This document shows, piece after piece, positions 1 through 7,658 of a DNA stretch of 64,000 bases; within the stretch, counting starts at the first letter, position 1; each line of letters begins with the position of its first letter. Position numbers and translations under genes: made by a program. This DNA is from Aestuariivivens sediminis. Its GTDB lineage: Bacteria > Bacteroidota > Bacteroidia > Flavobacteriales > Flavobacteriaceae. A model generated the notes under the pieces. It had not been told where the DNA came from. It was given only the letters and a program-made list of their open reading frames with translations, and ran no database searches. The stretch is from contig NZ_JAKMCP010000006.1 in the NCBI RefSeq assembly GCF_022662105.1, forward strand, positions 62,001-126,000, read 5' to 3'.

Positions 1-93
1 ATTATAATTGAGGCATTTAAATATTACGCTACTTAATTTTTTGAAATATTTTTTTTTGTAACTTTATAGATATTGCGACTTAAATTAAGTTCT

Positions 94-127
94 AAACTGA
101 TGGATGTCTGAAGACATAGAACAGTTT
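94..127. other. Two-tiered inverted repeat (RNA hairpin or terminator)
   Basis: AAACTG at 94-99 pairs with CAGTTT at 122-127, and ATGTCT at 104-109 pairs with AGACAT at 112-117, with a symmetrical 4x4 internal loop and a 2-base tip. A run of TTTGTTTGTT follows. It could be the terminator of a gene to the left of the window or a structured leader of the 167 gene; the sequence does not decide. Confidence 0.35.
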
Positions 128-166
128 GTTTGTTGTGTATATGATATATGTAATAAATGGTAACTT

Positions 167-472
167 ATGAAAAGAATTATTGTCGATTACAAAAAATTAA
201 AACCAGAAGTTTTAAAGGCATTAACAGAGAAATTTCCAGATGGTTATGGCGATGATGATATTATTACTTTTGATGATCATCACAACCAAACAATTGATGC
301 CGTTGAGATTCGAACAGATAATACAATTTATTTAGTGAAGGTACACAGTCAATTGCATTATACAATGACTAATTTTGATAATGATAATTTTGAGGTCGAC
401 GATATGGGACATGTTATCGTTGATTTAGATGAAGCCCACGACCCTGATCTTATACTAGATGAAGAAGAATAA
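167..472 (+). CDS. Small acidic protein of unknown function
   Basis: The frame encodes 101 residues starting at ATG. It is strongly acidic, with Asp/Glu-rich stretches around residues 27-32 and 66-101 and a DEEE C-terminus. There is no signal peptide, membrane segment or cysteine, so a soluble cytoplasmic protein is likely. I recognise no domain. It converges with the Lrp-type regulator gene to its right. The even coding composition and clear ATG make a real gene likely, but I assign no role. Confidence 0.7.
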   Translation: MKRIIVDYKKLKPEVLKALTEKFPDGYGDDDIITFDDHHNQTIDAVEIRTDNTIYLVKVHSQLHYTMTNFDNDNFEVDDMGHVIVDLDEAHDPDLILDEEE

Positions 473-527
473 CAATCTGATTTACATTAAAATTAAGATT
501 CTCATTTTTTGAATTAAATCCCTTTGA

Positions 528-1007
528 CTACATATCATTAAAAATAGAATGCATTAATCTTTTTTTGTCATTAATACTTTCTTCAAGGGAAATCATGGTT
601 TCGGTCCTGTATACCCCCTCTATGTCATCCAATCTAAAAATAACTTCTTTCGCATGTTCAGTACTACGTGCTCGAATCTTACAAAAAATGTTAAATTTCC
701 CAGTTGTAATATGTGCTACGGTCACAAAAGGTATTTCATTAATACGTTCTAAAACGAACTTGGTTTGAGAGGTATTGTTCAAAAAAACACCGACGTAAGC
801 AATAAAGGAATAACCGAGTTTTTTATAATCTAAGGTCAAGGAGGAACCTCTTATAATACCAGCCTCTTCCATTTTCTTTACACGTACATGCACAGTTCCT
901 GCAGAAATAAGCAATTTTTTTGCAATGTCGGTAAAAGGAATTCTGGTATTATCGATTAACATATCTAGAATTTGATGATCGATTTCGTCTAATTTAATTT
1001 TCCCCAT
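528..1007 (-). CDS. Lrp/AsnC family transcriptional regulator
   Basis: The protein has 159 residues from the ATG at 1007. An in-frame TTG at 1028 would add seven residues, but the family normally begins just before the DxxDxxIL motif, which fits MGKIKLDEIDHQIL. The N-terminal third is the winged helix-turn-helix (DIAKKLLISAGTVHVRVKKM), followed by a RAM-type ligand-binding/oligomerisation domain. Such regulators form octamers and sense amino acids; the effector here is unknown. A -7-like element (TAATTTTG on the minus strand, 1040-1033) lies 26 bp upstream. The M14 peptidase gene ends 71 bp upstream on the same strand. Confidence 0.9.
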   Translation of the reverse strand: MGKIKLDEIDHQILDMLIDNTRIPFTDIAKKLLISAGTVHVRVKKMEEAGIIRGSSLTLDYKKLGYSFIAYVGVFLNNTSQTKFVLERINEIPFVTVAHITTGKFNIFCKIRARSTEHAKEVIFRLDDIEGVYRTETMISLEESINDKKRLMHSIFNDM

Positions 1008-1078
1008 AATTAATTTATTGTTAAACAAAAACCAAAATTAACACATTTTTATTAAAAATTACGCATAAATGATGCAAT

Positions 1079-2230
1079 TTATTTCAACATTAATGCGATT
1101 TTATCATTTTTTATCATTACGAAAACGTTTTCGTCATTAACTTTTAATGGTGTTTTGTTTTCAGATAAAACCATGTTGCCATTGGCATCTAATTCTTTAT
1201 GGGCAAAATAGCCTGAAAGATCCTCAAATTTATGAATTACAGGAATAAACTGGATTTCATTCTCTATTAACCTCTCTTGATACATGATGCCAATATCTAA
1301 TGCAGCGTCATTTTCTCGTAATTTTGCATTTCTTATAATGATATCCAAAAAAAGCTTTTTGTTTTCTGGTATGTTGAAATATGACTTGAATTTTGTACCA
1401 GTGATGTTGTTTTTAGATATATAAATCAAGGATTCCAAAAGGGCCATGTAAATATATTTTCTGGTAATTTCACGGCCATAGTCATTCGCATAATGCCCAG
1501 CCTCAAAAAGCATCGTTGGAACATTTTTACTTTGAAATGAATCCCCAACACAGTTTAAATTAAAAGCATCATCATATACTCCAACTTGACCTGGAATCTC
1601 GTTCTGCAAAAGCGCATTCATTACTCCAATTATTTCCATTGCTACCTTTCGATTGGGAGTAATGGTACACGCTTCATCTTGAGCAGGCGCTAAAAACGAA
1701 ACTGTAGCGGGTTGGTTTGAAGAACCAGCACTAAAAATTGTACGTTGTCCATGCAGGTTATAACAAAAATGGGGCTCAAAACTATCAAATACCGACTTTA
1801 AGATTATACTCTCAGGTTGGGATAATAGCTGCGCATCTCTGTTTAAATCTACTGAATTGGCATTAACTCTAGTATAGGTCTTTGCACCATCCGGATTCAA
1901 AATTGGTATAATGTATAAGGAACAAGAGGAACGTATTGAAGTAATTATTTGATCTTTAACCAATAAGGTGTTAAAAATATCGAAAAGCGCTTTAGTGGTA
2001 GTTGATTCGTTACCATGCATTTGGGACCACATTAATATTTTCTTTTTACCATCTCCAATTTTCACGGCATAGATAGGTTCATCCAAAACGGAATGACCTA
2101 CGGATTCCACTGTAAAATGAGATCCCAATGTTTCCAACAATGGAAGCAGGTGTGCGTTGGTAATATAACGATGATATAATTGCCTTTCTTTATTCGCTTC
2201 AAAAAAGTTACTCAATAATTCCAAATTCAT
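1079..2230 (-). CDS. M14 family zinc carboxypeptidase-like protein
   Basis: The protein has 383 residues from the ATG at 2230; a TTG at 2260 is in frame but lies within the operator region, so I reject it. The zinc motif HxxE is seen as MHGNES (His72, Glu75), followed by the substrate-binding RVNANSVDLNRDA segment, a third zinc ligand in NLHGQ and a probable catalytic Glu in LFEAGH. This is the M14 metallocarboxypeptidase plan. No signal peptide is visible, so a cytoplasmic peptidase is likely. It is divergent from the XRE regulator gene, and repeated operator-like dyads lie between them, one only 37 bp before its start, suggesting that the regulator controls it. Confidence 0.88.
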   Translation of the reverse strand: MNLELLSNFFEANKERQLYHRYITNAHLLPLLETLGSHFTVESVGHSVLDEPIYAVKIGDGKKKILMWSQMHGNESTTTKALFDIFNTLLVKDQIITSIRSSCSLYIIPILNPDGAKTYTRVNANSVDLNRDAQLLSQPESIILKSVFDSFEPHFCYNLHGQRTIFSAGSSNQPATVSFLAPAQDEACTITPNRKVAMEIIGVMNALLQNEIPGQVGVYDDAFNLNCVGDSFQSKNVPTMLFEAGHYANDYGREITRKYIYMALLESLIYISKNNITGTKFKSYFNIPENKKLFLDIIIRNAKLRENDAALDIGIMYQERLIENEIQFIPVIHKFEDLSGYFAHKELDANGNMVLSENKTPLKVNDENVFVMIKNDKIALMLK

Positions 2231-2242
2231 CTCGTAATCACT

Positions 2243-2528
2243 TTGCACAAATGTAAACAATTAGATATTTACAAAAGTAAACATGTTTCTTCCTTTGTAA
2301 AGTTTACAATATTAAACTAAGCCTGAATAGATTAACGACATTTCATAATTAAATCTATTTGTGTTTATTTTATAATTTTAAATAATTATATTTCAGTATT
2401 TTAAGAATATATATTTGAAGTTATAAGTTAATATATTTGTTAATTTATAGTTTACAGTATTAAAAATTAATTGATTTTATTTACATTTGTAGTAGTAAAT
2501 TTTAAAAAAAATGTTTACAATGATAAAC
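2243..2528. promoter_or_regulatory. Operator array between M14 peptidase and XRE regulator
   Basis: A 16-bp near-dyad GTTTACAATATTAAAC occurs at 2302-2317, with close copies GTTTACAGTATTAAAA at 2450-2465 and GTTTACAATGATAAAC at 2513-2528, and a 13/16 match ATTTACAAAAGTAAAC at 2267-2282. A half-site TGTAAAC sits at 2252-2258, and TTGTAAAGTTTACAA at 2295-2309 is a perfect 15-bp dyad overlapping the first copy. One copy covers the start codons of the XRE gene and another lies just upstream of the M14 gene. Several -7-like elements (TATATTTG at 2410 and 2432, TACATTTG at 2482) are interleaved. This is the layout of an autoregulated XRE repressor. Confidence 0.65.
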
Positions 2529-2912
2529 AGTGAAGCATTTGCCAATAGGCTTCAAAAAGTAATAGAATACTATAACGAATCCGCTTCATCTTTTGCCGAA
2601 AAAATTGGCGTACAAAGATCAAGTATATCCCATATCCTTTCCGGTAGAAACAAACCTAGTTTGGAATTTGTCTTAAAAATAATATCGTACTATCCCGATA
2701 TTGAACTCTATTGGCTTTTAAACGGGAAGGGGGAATTTCCTGCCATTTCAAAAACCACAAGTACTGCACCACAGATTTCGGACAACTATGAACACTCCCC
2801 AAAAGAGTCAGAATTCAAAAGAATAGATCAAGGCCATAAAACCATAGAGCGCATCGTTATTTTTTATACTGATGGTACTTTTAAAAACTTCCAGAACGGA
2901 AGTAATTCTTAA
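2511..2912 (+). CDS. XRE-type helix-turn-helix regulator
   Basis: The protein has 133 residues. Residues 8-60 form a Cro/C1-type helix-turn-helix (SFAEKIGVQRSSISHILSGR), followed by a WLLNGKGEFP segment typical of small Bacteroidota XRE regulators and then a low-complexity tail with no recognised domain. Two ATGs are possible, 2511 and 2520; both lie inside an operator-like dyad at 2513-2528, which suggests direct autorepression. It is divergent from the M14 peptidase gene. Its length is too short for a LexA-like peptidase domain, so it is not a classic self-cleaving phage repressor. Confidence 0.88.
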   Translation: MFTMINSEAFANRLQKVIEYYNESASSFAEKIGVQRSSISHILSGRNKPSLEFVLKIISYYPDIELYWLLNGKGEFPAISKTTSTAPQISDNYEHSPKESEFKRIDQGHKTIERIVIFYTDGTFKNFQNGSNS

Positions 2913-2913
2913 G

Positions 2914-2921
2914 TATCTTTG
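2914..2921 (+). promoter_or_regulatory. -7 promoter element, TATCTTTG
   Basis: TATCTTTG fits the Bacteroidota -7 consensus TAnnTTTG. It lies two bases after the XRE stop codon and 15 bp before the lipoprotein ATG, so the lipoprotein probably has its own promoter. I see no good -33 TTG. Confidence 0.45.
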
Positions 2922-2936
2922 TGAAAAATTCAGTTT

Positions 2937-3305
2937 ATGAGATTTTTAATATTTTTTTTGCTTCTAAGTTTGACCGGTTGTTATGAAATAGAAAGGAATT
3001 GCAAGGATTATAAAACAGGGCATTTTTACAGTGAAGTTATCATTGATGGTGTTGTTTATAATTCAGAATTTACCCGTAATAAGCAGCTTCAAATAGAAAA
3101 TTATAATAAAAATATAGACTCTTCAAGACTTAGATGGCTAAATGACTGTGAGGTCATTTTTAAAACCATAAACCCCAAAAACATGGCCGATAAAAAGGAT
3201 ATACATTTAAAAATTTTAACTACAACGGATTCTTCTTATACTTTTGAATACTCGTATGTGGGTGAAATCAAGAAACAAAAAGGGGTTGCATTTAGACTTG
3301 ATTAA
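2937..3305 (+). CDS. Small lipoprotein of unknown function
   Basis: The protein has 122 residues. Residues 1-15 are a lipoprotein signal ending in the lipobox LTGC, so Cys15 should be lipidated and the protein anchored to a membrane. The mature part has three further cysteines/short beta-rich segments and many Lys and Asn; I recognise no domain. It converges with the next gene and their ends overlap by four bases. Homologues of such small flavobacterial lipoproteins often carry misleading automatic names, so I give no function. Confidence 0.75.
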   Translation: MRFLIFFLLLSLTGCYEIERNCKDYKTGHFYSEVIIDGVVYNSEFTRNKQLQIENYNKNIDSSRLRWLNDCEVIFKTINPKNMADKKDIHLKILTTTDSSYTFEYSYVGEIKKQKGVAFRLD

Positions 3306-3802
3306 TCAAAAGGATATAGAAACGATTCCACTAAGTTAAATTCTACGGTTCTGTCTGAATGCACCTGATAGGTTAGAAACAACTCTCCCCAATAATCACC
3401 ATCAGAAAAGTCGGCGATAATCCATTTATGATTAAGAATTTTAACCGTATTTATTAACATTTTTCGACTCTTTGTAGATGCATAGGGTACGACGGGGTGT
3501 TCCCCGTCTATTTCATTTAACTTGTATAATTCATCTTTAACGTAAGGAATGAGTTCTGAGACATCATATCCATCGTTTTCAAAATAAGTAAGGGCATCTT
3601 CATTACCCTCAATACTAAAATGGGATCGATCAGATAATTGGTCACGCAATGTTGAAATTGAATCTTTAAATTTAATATTTAGGGATTTGCATTTATCTAC
3701 AGAATGGTTTAAATCTTCAAATACACGTTTTGCATTTACATATTGAAACAAAACTAGTAATAATGAAAAAACGAATAAATACATAAAAATTCTTTGCCTC
3801 AT
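3302..3802 (-). CDS. Membrane-anchored protein of unknown function
   Basis: The protein has 166 residues. Residues 5-23 are hydrophobic and may be an uncleaved anchor or signal peptide (ending near VNAK). The rest is soluble and Asp/Lys-rich, with a WIIADFSDGDYWGELFLTY segment near the C-terminus. I recognise no domain. It lies ten bases downstream of the MBL hydrolase gene on the same strand, so the two are probably cotranscribed. Its end overlaps the convergent lipoprotein gene by four bases. Confidence 0.7.
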   Translation of the reverse strand: MRQRIFMYLFVFSLLLVLFQYVNAKRVFEDLNHSVDKCKSLNIKFKDSISTLRDQLSDRSHFSIEGNEDALTYFENDGYDVSELIPYVKDELYKLNEIDGEHPVVPYASTKSRKMLINTVKILNHKWIIADFSDGDYWGELFLTYQVHSDRTVEFNLVESFLYPFD

Positions 3803-3812
3803 GATTTTAAAA

Positions 3813-4580
3813 TTAAACTGTTATTTGTAAACCATCGTATGCCAAAAATACATTATTTGGTAGTTGTTTTTCCACCTCATCATGAAATCCCAGGAGATGG
3901 CTTATGTGGGTTAAATATGCTTTTTCGGGATTTACCTGTTCGATAAAATTTAGTGCTTCGTCGAGATTAAAATGGGATATGTGTGGTGTGATTCGCAACG
4001 CATTGACCACCAAAACTTTTACCTTTTTTAATTTTTCCATTTCCTCTGTTGGAACAGATTTTACATCTGTTAAATAAACAAAATCATTAAAACGAAAACC
4101 AAAAACCTGCACAAAATGATGATCAACACTAATAGGAATTACTTCCATTCCAGATAATAAAAATGGCCTGTTTTCAATAATATTAACGACTACTTCTGGA
4201 GCCCCTGGATATTTGTTTTCTGTCTCAAAAATATAATCGAAACGTTTTTTAATAGATTTAATTACCCTTTTATGCGCATAAATGTTCATGCCTCCATGCC
4301 TATAGCACAAAGCTCTAATATCATCTAATCCCGCAACATGATCGGAGTGTTCATGAGTAAAAAGAACACCGTCAATTTTTGAACAATTTTCTCTCAGCAT
4401 TTGTTGCCTGAAATCTGGGCCACAATCAATAACATATTTGAATTTATCCCATTCCACCATAATAGAAACACGCAACCGTTTGTCTTTAGGGTTTTTACTT
4501 AAACAAACAGGATGTGAGCTGCCTATGATTGGTATCCCTTGGGATGTACCCGTTCCTAAGAAAGTAATCTTCAAAACCAT
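3813..4580 (-). CDS. MBL-fold metallohydrolase (PhnP/RNase Z-like)
   Basis: The protein has 255 residues and shows the N-terminal FLGTGTSQGIP loop typical of PhnP/RNase Z-type beta-lactamase-fold hydrolases. The metal-binding motif THEHSDH is at residues 75-81, with further ligands likely in VDHH, YLTDV and the C-terminal LTHISH. It lacks the long exosite arm of tRNase Z, so a phosphodiesterase of the PhnP type is the better guess; the substrate is unknown. It is divergent from the 491-residue gene, with 85 bp between, and a minus-strand -7 element (TACTTTTG, 4599-4592) lies 11 bp upstream. Confidence 0.85.
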   Translation of the reverse strand: MVLKITFLGTGTSQGIPIIGSSHPVCLSKNPKDKRLRVSIMVEWDKFKYVIDCGPDFRQQMLRENCSKIDGVLFTHEHSDHVAGLDDIRALCYRHGGMNIYAHKRVIKSIKKRFDYIFETENKYPGAPEVVVNIIENRPFLLSGMEVIPISVDHHFVQVFGFRFNDFVYLTDVKSVPTEEMEKLKKVKVLVVNALRITPHISHFNLDEALNFIEQVNPEKAYLTHISHLLGFHDEVEKQLPNNVFLAYDGLQITV

Positions 4581-4610
4581 TGCTTTACAGACAAAAGTAA
4601 GTTTATTTTT

Positions 4611-4639
4611 TTGTTTACTACAGTTATTTAATACCTTTG
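4611..4639 (+). promoter_or_regulatory. Bacteroidota-type promoter for the 4666 gene
   Basis: TTG at 4611-4613 and TACCTTTG at 4632-4639 are separated by 18 bp, matching the -33 TTG / -7 TAnnTTTG pattern. Transcription would start near 4645, which excludes start codons further upstream and supports the ATG at 4666. Confidence 0.65.
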
Positions 4640-4665
4640 TGATGTTAGTTCATAACCTATTTAGT

Positions 4666-6141
4666 ATGGAGATTACCATAAAAGGAGATAAGGAATTTGA
4701 TGACGTTCCTTCGTTAAAATCCAAAGCACTTCGAATAAATTTAAACGAAAACATTTACGGAACATTTGCTGAAATTGGGGCAGGTCAAGAAACCTGCCGG
4801 CATTTTTTTAGAGCTGGGGGTGCCTCCGGTACTATAGCGAAGGCAATGTCTGCCTATGACAAGGATTTTAGTGATGCCATTTATGGTGCTGAAGAAGATG
4901 GACGCTATGTAACGGAAGCTCGTTTGCGTAAAATGCTTATTCATGAAATGAATCTTATAGAAACTAGGTTAACCCGTGAAAAGAATCCAAATAAAATATT
5001 TTTTACCTATGCTAATACGGTTGCTACAATAGATTTTGCAAAACAATATAAAGGTCATGGTTGGGTTGGTATTAAGTATCAAGTTGAGGCAGGAGGTGGC
5101 TATAACGAGATTATCTTACACATACGTTTTAAAGAAACGGATGCAAGATTACAACAGGAGACTCTTGGTATTTTAGGCACAAACTTGATTTATGGTGCGT
5201 TTTATAAATACAATGAACCAAAAAAATTGCTCCGTTATTTATATGATCATTTAGACAAAGATCAGTTAGAAATTGATACCATAAACTTTTCTGGACCTGT
5301 ATTTAAGAATGTGGACAACAGACTTATGAGCTTGCAATTGGTTAAAAATGGGATGACCGATGCAGTAATGTTTGGTCCAGACGGGACCAATGTATTACCT
5401 GCAAAAGTATTCTATAAAAAAAATATTTTGGCTTTACGAGGAAGTTTCAGGCCTGTGACAAAAGTAAATATGGCCATGTATGAGAAGTCATATCAAATGT
5501 TCACAAATGAAAATAAGGTAGATAAAGATAATACCGTGGTCGTGTTCGAAATTACACTTTCCAATCTAAGGGCGGAAGGAGAGATTGATGAACAGGATTT
5601 TATGGATCGAGCGGATTTACTATGTGCGTTGGGACAATCTGTGATGATATCAAACTTTCAGGAATATTATAAGGTCGTAGAATATTTTTCCAAGTATACG
5701 AAAGCTAGAATGGGTCTTGCTATGGGTGTAAGTAATTTGGTTGATATTTTTGATGAAAAGTATTATCGCCATTTAAGCGGAGGTATCCTCGAGGCTTTTG
5801 GTAAATTATTCTTCAAAGATCTTAAAGTCTATCTCTATCCAATGTTAGATCCAAAAACAGGAGAGCTTTTAAATAGTGATAATTTAAAAGTTTACCCAAG
5901 AATGAAAGAATTATACAAGTTCTTTAAATATAATGGTAAAGTAGTTGACATTGAGGATTACGATAAGAGCATCATGAATATTTTCTCCAGGGAAATCCTT
6001 GATATGATTGACAATGGAGAACGTGGTTGGGAAGACAAACTTCCAGAAGGCACCTCAGATCTTATCAAAGACTACCGCCTTTTTGGTTATACGCGTAAAC
6101 CATTAAAACCTCTGTCCATTAAAAAAAGGATAAAAAATTAA
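4666..6141 (+). CDS. Large conserved protein of unknown function
   Basis: The protein has 491 residues from the ATG at 4666; the frame stays open upstream to 4438, but that part overlaps the MBL gene and precedes the promoter. There is no signal peptide or long hydrophobic segment, so it is probably cytoplasmic. Notable parts are an N-terminal FAEIGAGQE segment, GGASGTIAKAMSAYDK near residue 55 and GMAMGVSNLVDIFDEKYYRHLSGGILEAFGKLFF-type helical text in the C-terminal third. I believe close relatives occur widely in Bacteroidota under unrelated automatic names. I cannot assign a reaction; the Gly-rich segment near residue 30 could bind a nucleotide, but this is a guess. Confidence 0.85.
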   Translation: MEITIKGDKEFDDVPSLKSKALRINLNENIYGTFAEIGAGQETCRHFFRAGGASGTIAKAMSAYDKDFSDAIYGAEEDGRYVTEARLRKMLIHEMNLIETRLTREKNPNKIFFTYANTVATIDFAKQYKGHGWVGIKYQVEAGGGYNEIILHIRFKETDARLQQETLGILGTNLIYGAFYKYNEPKKLLRYLYDHLDKDQLEIDTINFSGPVFKNVDNRLMSLQLVKNGMTDAVMFGPDGTNVLPAKVFYKKNILALRGSFRPVTKVNMAMYEKSYQMFTNENKVDKDNTVVVFEITLSNLRAEGEIDEQDFMDRADLLCALGQSVMISNFQEYYKVVEYFSKYTKARMGLAMGVSNLVDIFDEKYYRHLSGGILEAFGKLFFKDLKVYLYPMLDPKTGELLNSDNLKVYPRMKELYKFFKYNGKVVDIEDYDKSIMNIFSREILDMIDNGERGWEDKLPEGTSDLIKDYRLFGYTRKPLKPLSIKKRIKN

Positions 6142-6200
6142 ACCCTTTGCTTAATTTCAAAGATCAAATTATAGTAAAAAAATAGACTTATCCCCGTTTT

Positions 6201-6659
6201 TCAATTATTGTCAAGAATCTGTTCGGCATGCTGTTTTGTTTTTACCTTATCGATAACGCGTTCAATAATACCGTTTTCATCTATAATAAAAGTAATGCGG
6301 TGTATGCCGTCAAACGCCCTACCCATAAATTTTTTAGGCCCCCAAACACCAAAAGCATTAATCACAGCTTTATCCGTATCTGCCAGTAAAGGAAACGGAA
6401 AGTTGAATTTCTTTTTAAAATTGGACTGCTTGCTCTCAGTATCTGCACTAACGCCTAAAATCTCATACCCTTCAGCCTTTAAAGCACTGTAATTATCCCT
6501 TAAATTACAGGCCTCTATCGTACAACCTGGAGTATTGGCTTTAGGGTAGAAAAATATCACCACCTTTTTGCCAAGGTAATTGGATAGTTTTACGGTATTT
6601 CCTTGTTCATCTTTGGTTTCGAAATCTGGAGCCTTATCCCCTGCTTTTAATGTATTCAT
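6201..6659 (-). CDS. bcp: Thioredoxin-dependent thiol peroxidase, Bcp/PrxQ type
   Basis: The protein has 152 residues, the usual size of Bcp/PrxQ peroxiredoxins. The active site reads YPKANTPGCTIEACNLRD: Cys46 is the peroxidatic cysteine and Cys51, five residues on, is the resolving cysteine, the PrxQ pattern. It reduces hydrogen peroxide and organic peroxides in the cytoplasm using thioredoxin. It is transcribed away from nth, which starts 110 bp away on the other strand. This placement beside a base-excision repair enzyme is suggestive of oxidative damage defence, but the genes are not cotranscribed. Confidence 0.95.
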   Translation of the reverse strand: MNTLKAGDKAPDFETKDEQGNTVKLSNYLGKKVVIFFYPKANTPGCTIEACNLRDNYSALKAEGYEILGVSADTESKQSNFKKKFNFPFPLLADTDKAVINAFGVWGPKKFMGRAFDGIHRITFIIDENGIIERVIDKVKTKQHAEQILDNN

Positions 6660-6741
6660 CGTATGTATTATGTTTTTAAAAAGTCACTTAATTAATACTA
6701 TTTTATAATAGAAACTCTTAATTAGGCATATTCTTATTTAT

Positions 6742-6749
6742 TAACTTTG
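6742..6749 (+). promoter_or_regulatory. -7 promoter element of nth, TAACTTTG
   Basis: TAACTTTG matches TAnnTTTG and lies 19 bp before the ATG at 6769. No clear -33 TTG is present at the expected distance. The element supports 6769 rather than the in-frame TTG at 6751 as the start. Confidence 0.5.
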
Positions 6750-6768
6750 TTTGCTAAAATACAATTGT

Positions 6769-7431
6769 ATGACCAAACAAGAAAGAATAAACTTTATTAT
6801 TAGAACCTTAAAGGAACTATACCCTAAAATTCCTATTCCATTAAACCATAAAGATCCCTACACGCTATTAATTGCGGTTTTATTATCCGCTCAAAGTACT
6901 GATGCACGAGTTAATATAATCACACCTTTACTTTTTAAAAAGGCCGACAACCCCTATGATATGGTTAAACTTTCTGTGGATCAAATAAGGGATATTATTA
7001 AACCTGTTGGACTGTCTCCTATGAAAAGTAAAGGGATTCATGGCCTTTCAAAAATTCTAATAGAAGAACATAACGGACAAGTTCCAAAAAGTTTTGAGGC
7101 ACTTGAGGCCTTACCTGCTGTTGGTCATAAAACTGCAAGCGTAGTTATGTCGCAGGCCTTTGGTATTCCTGCATTTCCTGTTGACACCCATATTCACCGT
7201 TTAATGTACAGATGGAACTTAAGTAATGGAAAAAGTGTTACTCAAACCGAGAAAGATGCAAAACGCCTATTCCCTAGAGAACTATGGAATGAATTACATT
7301 TGCAGATTATTTATTACGGAAGGGAATATTCACCGGCCAGAGGGTGGAATTTAGATCAAGACATTATTACTAAAACAGTTGGTCGAAAATCCGTAATAAA
7401 CGCCTATTATAAATCCCAAAAAAAGTCCTGA
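6769..7431 (+). CDS. nth: Endonuclease III, form lacking the iron-sulfur cluster
   Basis: The protein has 220 residues from the ATG at 6769. The helix-hairpin-helix segment LPAVGHKTASVV carries the catalytic Lys (Lys121), and PVDTHIHRL carries the catalytic Asp (Asp139), so base removal and strand cleavage at oxidised pyrimidines should be intact. Where E. coli Nth has the four-cysteine [4Fe-4S] loop, this protein reads YGREYSPARGWNLDQDII, with every cysteine replaced; there is no cysteine anywhere in the protein. It is therefore a cluster-free variant. Its last codons overlap a strong hairpin at 7422-7447. Confidence 0.92.
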   Translation: MTKQERINFIIRTLKELYPKIPIPLNHKDPYTLLIAVLLSAQSTDARVNIITPLLFKKADNPYDMVKLSVDQIRDIIKPVGLSPMKSKGIHGLSKILIEEHNGQVPKSFEALEALPAVGHKTASVVMSQAFGIPAFPVDTHIHRLMYRWNLSNGKSVTQTEKDAKRLFPRELWNELHLQIIYYGREYSPARGWNLDQDIITKTVGRKSVINAYYKSQKKS

Positions 7432-7447
7432 AGATTATCAGGACTTT
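7418..7447 (-). terminator. Rho-independent terminator of the sigma factor operon
   Basis: AAAGTCCTGA at 7422-7431 pairs perfectly with TCAGGACTTT at 7438-7447 around a six-base loop. Read on the minus strand the stem is followed by seven T (7424-7418), so it ends transcripts of the 48-residue gene and the sigma gene. It overlaps the nth stop codon and may also act on nth, though without a T run. Confidence 0.75.
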
Positions 7448-7454
7448 CCAAAGT

Positions 7455-7601
7455 TTAATTAAGAAAGGTTTCAAACTTTAATTTATTACAATTTATAACA
7501 CTTAAAGCCTTTGAATAATTAAGAAGAAAATTAACCGTTTCTTCTTTCGGTTTCAGATCATTCACATTTTCAATTAATTCTTTAGAGTAAATTTTTGCCA
7601 T
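7455..7601 (-). CDS. 48-residue protein downstream of the sigma factor
   Basis: A frame from ATG at 7601 to TAA at 7455 encodes 48 residues beginning MAKIYSKELIENVNDLKPKE and ending in KLKFETFLN. It is hydrophilic, likely helical, with no signal or membrane segment. It starts 57 bp after the sigma factor stop, on the same strand, and is followed at once by a strong terminator, so it is the last gene of the same transcript. The context suggests a partner or modulator of the sigma factor, but the protein looks nothing like a membrane anti-sigma factor; the role is unknown. Confidence 0.6.
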   Translation of the reverse strand: MAKIYSKELIENVNDLKPKEETVNFLLNYSKALSVINCNKLKFETFLN

Positions 7602-7658
7602 TAATATTAATTTAAGGGTTGCTTAAACTAATAACGCTACTCCAATTACTTTATTGTA

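Noticed and set aside
2511-3305. Toxin-antitoxin or phage module around the XRE gene
   Set aside because: The partner is a lipoprotein with its own -7 element, and no integrase, structural phage gene or attachment repeat is present.
4438-4665. N-terminal extension of the 491-residue protein
   Set aside because: The extension overlaps the start of the MBL gene and precedes the promoter at 4611-4639.
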